From the NCBI GenBank assembly GCA_934462705.1, contig CAKSIH010000016.1, forward strand, positions 1 through 16,168: a stretch of DNA of 16,168 bases, given 5' to 3'. Below the pieces are notes generated by a model. That model was given only the letters and a program-made list of their open reading frames with translations. It made no database searches and had not been told where the DNA came from. This document shows positions 12,209-16,168 of the stretch, in pieces. Position 1 is the first letter of the stretch; each line of letters opens with the position of its first letter. The position numbers were made by a program, and so were the translations under genes. This DNA comes from an uncultured Eubacteriales bacterium. GTDB lineage: Bacteria > Bacillota > Clostridia > Oscillospirales > Acutalibacteraceae.

Positions 12209-14214
12209 TGAACTATAAATTAGTGAAAAGCACAAATGGAATTGAGGAATATTTAAAAGGACATAATCTGATGGGTCTGGACATCGAAACTTCTCCATTC
12301 GATAAGTATCGTAAAGACGAAAAAGCAGCTCTTGATTCGAATAAATCTAAGATTGTCGGTATCAGTATCTCAGTGGAAAGTGGTACGGGGATATACATTC
12401 CCCTCTGCCACCGGGATTATAAAAATGCAAACTTTGATGCGGTCTGGACATATGTTAAAGAGCATATTTTACTTGACAATAGCAAGACAGTTGTAATTCA
12501 TAATGCAGCGTTCGAGAGTGCTTTTTTCTACGCTTTGGGCGTGGTTATGAAGTGCAAGGTTTACGATACAATGGCCGCAGCACAGTTAACGTTAAAAACT
12601 AAAACAGAGTTTAGGAAGTTGTCTGATAGTGGTCTTAAAAAACTAGTACCTGAACTTTTAAAGGAGAATTTACCAACCTTCGGTGAAGTTGTGTCGCAGG
12701 CAAACAAGCCTAATATTAGTAAAAATTCAGTGTGCGACGTGGGTGCAGGCTCAGCCTGCTTTGATGAACTTAGTCCCGATAACTCTGAAACTGTTAGATA
12801 CGTCTGTTCCGACAGCGACTATGCTTTGAGGCTCTATCACTTGTTTAATAAGTGGTTTGATGAGAATTTATCAAAACACCGATTCATAGTTGAGGAAATT
12901 GAATCTCCAACTGCTGTATATGTTGGTCTTATGAAACATAACGGCTTACTTGTAGATATAGATTTGCTGAAAGAAAAGCAGTCTAAGGCCTTAGATATAA
13001 TTCGACAGTTAAAAGAGGATATTTCGCTTCTGACAGGTAATGTAAATGTCGGTTCTAATGCCACTACTAAAGAATTCAAACATTTTCTCTTTAATAAGCT
13101 CGGACTTCCTGTTCTAAAAACAACACAAAAAAACAAGGAAGCTGCGGATGATGAAGCATTTATCCTTTTATCCTCGTATTGTAAGGAGCATGAACCTGAG
13201 TATGCGCCGCTATTTGAGATCATCAAGGAATATCGCAAATGGGGAAAAATTAAGTCAACGTATATAGACGGCTACCTTAAATATTTGAATCCGGCAACTG
13301 GTCGAATACATCCCGATCTCTTCCCTCTTGGAACCGAGACGGGACGATTTGCAAGTCGTTATCCCAATCTTCAAAATTGCCCTCGTAAGGATAATGATCC
13401 GATTGGTGTTAGAATTTTTTTCATTGCACCAAAGGGTAAAATTCTGATGTCGCTGGACTTTTCGCAGATTGAACTTCGTGTCGGAGCGTTTTACTGCCGA
13501 GATGAAGCTATGATGGAAACATACAAAAGTGGCGGAGATATTCACGCAAAGACAACATCTGTAATTTATAAAATCCCATTCAAGCAGGCGATAGATAAAA
13601 ATGCACCGCAATATAAGGAACGCAGGACAATAGCAAAAGCGTGTAATTTTGGGGTATTCTTTGGATTGTTTCCTAATGGACTGCTTAGAAGTCTAAAATT
13701 TAAAGCAGGACTTGATGTAACTCTCGATGAATGTACTGAGATTATAAAAAATCTTAAAGCCGGGTACCCTCAGCTTGAAACTTGGCAGCGTAAGGTAAAA
13801 GTCAAGGCAAGGTTTAATGAATATACGGAAACGTATCTAGGCAGACGGAGATATTTACCCAATATCATCTCGCAGGAGTGGAATAAGAAGAGTTTTGCTG
13901 AAAGACAAGCCCTGAATACTCCGATACAAGGAACTGCAGCCGATATTTTAAAGTTAGCAATAGTCAGGATACTTTGTGGCTTGCCAGAAAGGCCGTGGCT
14001 TAGACCCTTGCTTCAGATACACGATGAATTGATGTTTGAGCTGCCGGAGGAGAAATTAACAGAGGCAGTGGACTTTGTTAAAAAATGCATGGAAACAAAG
14101 CCGTTTGAGGACTTTGATTTGCCTCTTGTGGCTGAGGCTGCTGTTGGAACAAGATTTGGCTCACTTAAAGAAATGGAGGGCGGCCAGAGAGCCTCTGTGG
14201 CAGAGTCGCCGTAG
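12208..14214 (+). CDS. Family A DNA polymerase with 3'-5' exonuclease
   Basis: The protein has 668 residues; GGAGG lies about 11 bases before ATG 12208. The exonuclease domain shows MGLDIETSP (D25, E27), VIHNAAFE (N99) and the YVCSDSDYALRLY segment (acidic D202/D204). Polymerase motif A is LMSLDFSQIELRV (D417). Motif B is RRTIAKACNFGVFFG, with R473, K477 and F481 matching E. coli Pol I R754, K758 and F762, and F485 in place of Tyr766. Motif C is QIHDELMFE (H605, D606, E607). There is no 5' nuclease domain, as usual for phage enzymes. It is the replicative polymerase of the element. The last 11 residues (GGQRASVAESP) come from a GC-rich inverted repeat unlike the rest. Confidence 0.95.
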   Translation: MNYKLVKSTNGIEEYLKGHNLMGLDIETSPFDKYRKDEKAALDSNKSKIVGISISVESGTGIYIPLCHRDYKNANFDAVWTYVKEHILLDNSKTVVIHNAAFESAFFYALGVVMKCKVYDTMAAAQLTLKTKTEFRKLSDSGLKKLVPELLKENLPTFGEVVSQANKPNISKNSVCDVGAGSACFDELSPDNSETVRYVCSDSDYALRLYHLFNKWFDENLSKHRFIVEEIESPTAVYVGLMKHNGLLVDIDLLKEKQSKALDIIRQLKEDISLLTGNVNVGSNATTKEFKHFLFNKLGLPVLKTTQKNKEAADDEAFILLSSYCKEHEPEYAPLFEIIKEYRKWGKIKSTYIDGYLKYLNPATGRIHPDLFPLGTETGRFASRYPNLQNCPRKDNDPIGVRIFFIAPKGKILMSLDFSQIELRVGAFYCRDEAMMETYKSGGDIHAKTTSVIYKIPFKQAIDKNAPQYKERRTIAKACNFGVFFGLFPNGLLRSLKFKAGLDVTLDECTEIIKNLKAGYPQLETWQRKVKVKARFNEYTETYLGRRRYLPNIISQEWNKKSFAERQALNTPIQGTAADILKLAIVRILCGLPERPWLRPLLQIHDELMFELPEEKLTEAVDFVKKCMETKPFEDFDLPLVAEAAVGTRFGSLKEMEGGQRASVAESP

Positions 14215-14235
14215 ACAATCGCTCCGCGTTGCTTT
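14176..14235 (+). repeat. GC-rich inverted repeat at the end of the polymerase gene
   Basis: GGCG (14179-14182) pairs with CGCC (14207-14210), and GCCAGAG (14183-14189) pairs with CTCTG-GGC (14193-14201, one bulged T). The stretch is markedly richer in G and C than both flanks. It provides the stop codon and the last 11 residues of the polymerase, and looks like a short inserted element. Confidence 0.6.
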
Positions 14236-14284
14236 CAATTAGATTACTTAAAAAATAAAATTTATGAGAAAGAAGGAAAATAAA

Positions 14285-14716
14285 ATGGATTTAGGACTTA
14301 AAAATGCCGAAGGATATTACGATTTAAAAGCGTATGAAGCTATAAAAAATATGAGTAAGCATGAAGAAAGAAAATTTAAAAATATAGTATATATCTGCTC
14401 GCCTCTTAGCGGTGACGTTAAGAGAAATCAAAACAAAGCTTGCGGATACTCTAGATTTGTAGTTTCAAAAGGATACATTCCAATAGCAATCCACCTTATG
14501 TTTCCTCAATTTATAGATGACGATAACAAAGACGACAGAAGTAAAGCTATTAACATGGGATTAGAGATTTTATCAAGATGCGATGAGCTTTGGTGTTTCG
14601 GAAAAAACATGAGTGAAGGAATGCTAAAAGAGCTTGAATTTGCTAAAAAATATATGATTAAAATAAGATACTTCACAGACTGCTGTGATGTGTTACCTAA
14701 AAAGGAAGTGGTTTAA
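14285..14716 (+). CDS. DUF4406 (SLOG-like) protein
   Basis: The protein has 143 residues from ATG 14285. I prefer it to the in-frame ATG 14264 because GAAGGA lies eight bases upstream, while nothing suitable precedes 14264. The Rossmann-like pattern NIVYICSPLSGDVKRNQ, then FVVSKGYIPIAIHLMFPQF, RCDELWCFG and GMLKELEFAKK is that of DUF4406, a SLOG-superfamily domain related to nucleoside deoxyribosyltransferases and common in phages. It may bind or hydrolyse a nucleotide and affect nucleotide pools during replication, but its ligand is unknown. It sits one base ahead of the primase start. Confidence 0.85.
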   Translation: MDLGLKNAEGYYDLKAYEAIKNMSKHEERKFKNIVYICSPLSGDVKRNQNKACGYSRFVVSKGYIPIAIHLMFPQFIDDDNKDDRSKAINMGLEILSRCDELWCFGKNMSEGMLKELEFAKKYMIKIRYFTDCCDVLPKKEVV

Positions 14717-14717
14717 T

Positions 14718-16168
14718 ATGACCACCAAGGATTTTTTAAGTGAAATTTATAAAGGCTGTGATGCTGGATTCATAACACTCACGAGCTTGCCCAGTAGACA
14801 GACTAAATGGTTCAAGGTAGTGGAAATCGAGAAGATTGCAAAAACTGCTGAGATTATCGGGCAAAAAACAAATGTATTTTTTGGCGTGGGACTGAGAAAG
14901 AAGATACTTTCAAATGGTCTTAGAGGAAGCGAAAAGGATATATCGTGTATTACGACTTTGTATGCCGATATTGACGTTAAAGGTGATGCTCATGCTCAGA
15001 AAGCTCTGCCGGAAACAATAGACAATGCTGTTAGCTTTTTAAATAACTTAAAAATAAAGCCGAGCATAATTGTAAGCTCTGGAAATGGAATTCACAGCTA
15101 CTGGTTACTGGATAAGCCATTCAAAATTGAGACCGAAGAGGATAAAAACTATGTTGCCCATATATTTAAAGGCTTCGGGAAATATGTGAACTGTGAGGCA
15201 AAAAATCTAGGCTGGAGGCTCGATAATGTTTATGATTTAGCTCGTATTCTAAGGGTACCGGGTACTATCAATCACAAACTAAAAAATAATGTGAAGTGCG
15301 AAGTTATACAAAGTAATCTATATAGATATACCTTAGAAAGTTTCAATCAGGATATGCATTCGCACGGTACTGTTTGCAATGCCCATAAAAATCCACAGGG
15401 AGTGGAAAAATCGGTTAAAAATTGTGAATTTCTCAAATATTGCGTAGACAATGCTGCTGATCTGCCGGAACCTATGTGGCATGCTATGATTACAAATCTT
15501 GCTCCGATTAAGGGTTCAAGTAGATTTATACATGAATTTAGCAAAAGTTACCCAAGGTATAACTTTGATGAAACTGAAAGAAAAATTCAGCGAGCCATAA
15601 CGGAAAATAAGCCGCACACTTGTGAATATATTAGAGAGAATCTTAACTTTGATTGTGGTAAAAACTGCTTTGTGAAAGCTCCGATTGTTTATGGCTTGCC
15701 GAGTCTTGAAGAGCGTTTTAAAGAACTGGTTTCAAGGGAGAAAATCTATGTAGAGGATGTTTTGTCAACAGAAAATATGAAGCTCTGTGCATGGGCGAAA
15801 TCAAACCTACCCTCAGAGTATGCAAAACTGAAGGTTAAACTGAAAGGAAAAATTAATCTACGTGATTTTGAGAAAGCTGTAAGACATGAAGTGCATCGTC
15901 CCAGTGAAAGCAAAAGCGAAAAGTCCAGGGTCTTAAAGCTGGAAAATGTTGAAACCTACGAGGCAGTTATACCGCAGAGCTGGAACGTTTCGATGAATCA
16001 CGGTGTTCAAAAGATACTGAGGAACAATACTTCAGATGAATTTGTAATGGTGTGTTCGTGTCCGTTAATTATCTCACGCAGGTTTGAGAATATCGATGAC
16101 GGGACTCAGAAAATTGAAGTTAAGTTTTTAAATCATAATCATTGGAAGACTATTATTGCACCCAGGTC
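14718..16168 (+). CDS. AEP-type primase, partial (runs off the window), with start of a probable helicase region
   Basis: There are 483 codons without a stop to the edge. AAGGAAGTGG lies upstream of ATG 14718, one base after the previous stop. Primase motifs of the archaeo-eukaryotic/RepB type are YADIDVKG (D84, D86, metal ligands), SSGNGIHSYWLL (H126) and DLARILRVPGTINHK (173-187). A PriCT-like helical part follows (about 235-300), with a possible zinc cluster H300, C302, C313, C317. From about residue 411 (VETYEAVIPQSWNVS) the sequence resembles the start of a DUF927-like domain that leads into a helicase in related proteins. The rest lies outside the window. It would prime replication for the upstream polymerase. 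Confidence 0.88.
   Translation, partial: MTTKDFLSEIYKGCDAGFITLTSLPSRQTKWFKVVEIEKIAKTAEIIGQKTNVFFGVGLRKKILSNGLRGSEKDISCITTLYADIDVKGDAHAQKALPETIDNAVSFLNNLKIKPSIIVSSGNGIHSYWLLDKPFKIETEEDKNYVAHIFKGFGKYVNCEAKNLGWRLDNVYDLARILRVPGTINHKLKNNVKCEVIQSNLYRYTLESFNQDMHSHGTVCNAHKNPQGVEKSVKNCEFLKYCVDNAADLPEPMWHAMITNLAPIKGSSRFIHEFSKSYPRYNFDETERKIQRAITENKPHTCEYIRENLNFDCGKNCFVKAPIVYGLPSLEERFKELVSREKIYVEDVLSTENMKLCAWAKSNLPSEYAKLKVKLKGKINLRDFEKAVRHEVHRPSESKSEKSRVLKLENVETYEAVIPQSWNVSMNHGVQKILRNNTSDEFVMVCSCPLIISRRFENIDDGTQKIEVKFLNHNHWKTIIAPR

Noticed and set aside
12837..13238. 133-codon minus-strand frame within the polymerase
   Set aside because: It lies wholly inside a clear family A polymerase and resembles nothing; it is a shadow frame.
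15347..15544. 65-codon minus-strand frame near the right end
   Set aside because: It lies antisense to the primase, which has an uninterrupted frame with recognisable motifs from 14718 to the edge.

Overview
The window comes from an AT-rich, Gram-positive, Firmicutes-type (probably clostridial) genome. Evidence is the low GC content, strong AGGAGG-type ribosome binding sites, frequent TTG starts, TATAAT promoters, stem-loop/T-run terminators and Firmicutes-type protein families (HxlR, XRE, class M sirtuin). It looks like a mobile element, either a prophage or an integrative element, with a replication module on the right and accessory genes on the left and in the middle. No rRNA, tRNA, integrase or structural phage gene is visible.

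Layout. Positions 1-336 hold the start of a leftward gene cut by the edge and a probable small structured RNA (about 161-258) with its own promoter. Positions 337-1371 hold two leftward genes, an unknown basic protein and a SLOG/YpsA-like nucleotide-binding protein that starts at TTG. Positions 1480-3008 hold two tandem paralogous XRE repressors and a predicted PD-(D/E)xK nuclease with a C-terminal DUF5655 domain. Positions 3009-3667 are a gene-free relic stretch with several strong hairpins. It leads into a sigma-70-like gene (3668-4078) broken by an in-frame TAA.

Positions 4215-9236 are the most interesting part: a compact peptide-modification operon controlled by a divergent HxlR regulator. 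Genes in order are a 58-residue Cys-rich precursor with ACGS/GSGDK repeats, a radical SAM/SPASM maturase, a nitroreductase-like flavoprotein, a zinc-type macrodomain ADP-ribosyl hydrolase, a class M sirtuin (SirTM-like ADP-ribosyltransferase) and a DUF5131 protein with a radical-SAM-like cysteine motif and a Cys-rich tail. From the maturase onward the genes are 4-10 nt apart or overlapping, and the operon ends in two terminators. The lipoyl-carrier (GcvH-L) and lipoate-ligase genes that usually accompany SirTM are not here. This suggests that the ADP-ribosylation pair acts on the ribosomal peptide or one of its partners, which is an inference.

Positions 9371-16168 form a phage-like replication module read rightward: a small conserved protein, an SNF2-type helicase, a coiled-coil protein, a zinc-binding protein, a family A DNA polymerase with 3'-5' exonuclease, a DUF4406 (SLOG-like) protein, and a primase of the archaeo-eukaryotic (AEP) type that runs off the end of the window. 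The peptide operon therefore looks like cargo lying between the broken sigma gene and the replication genes, insulated by strong terminators on both sides.
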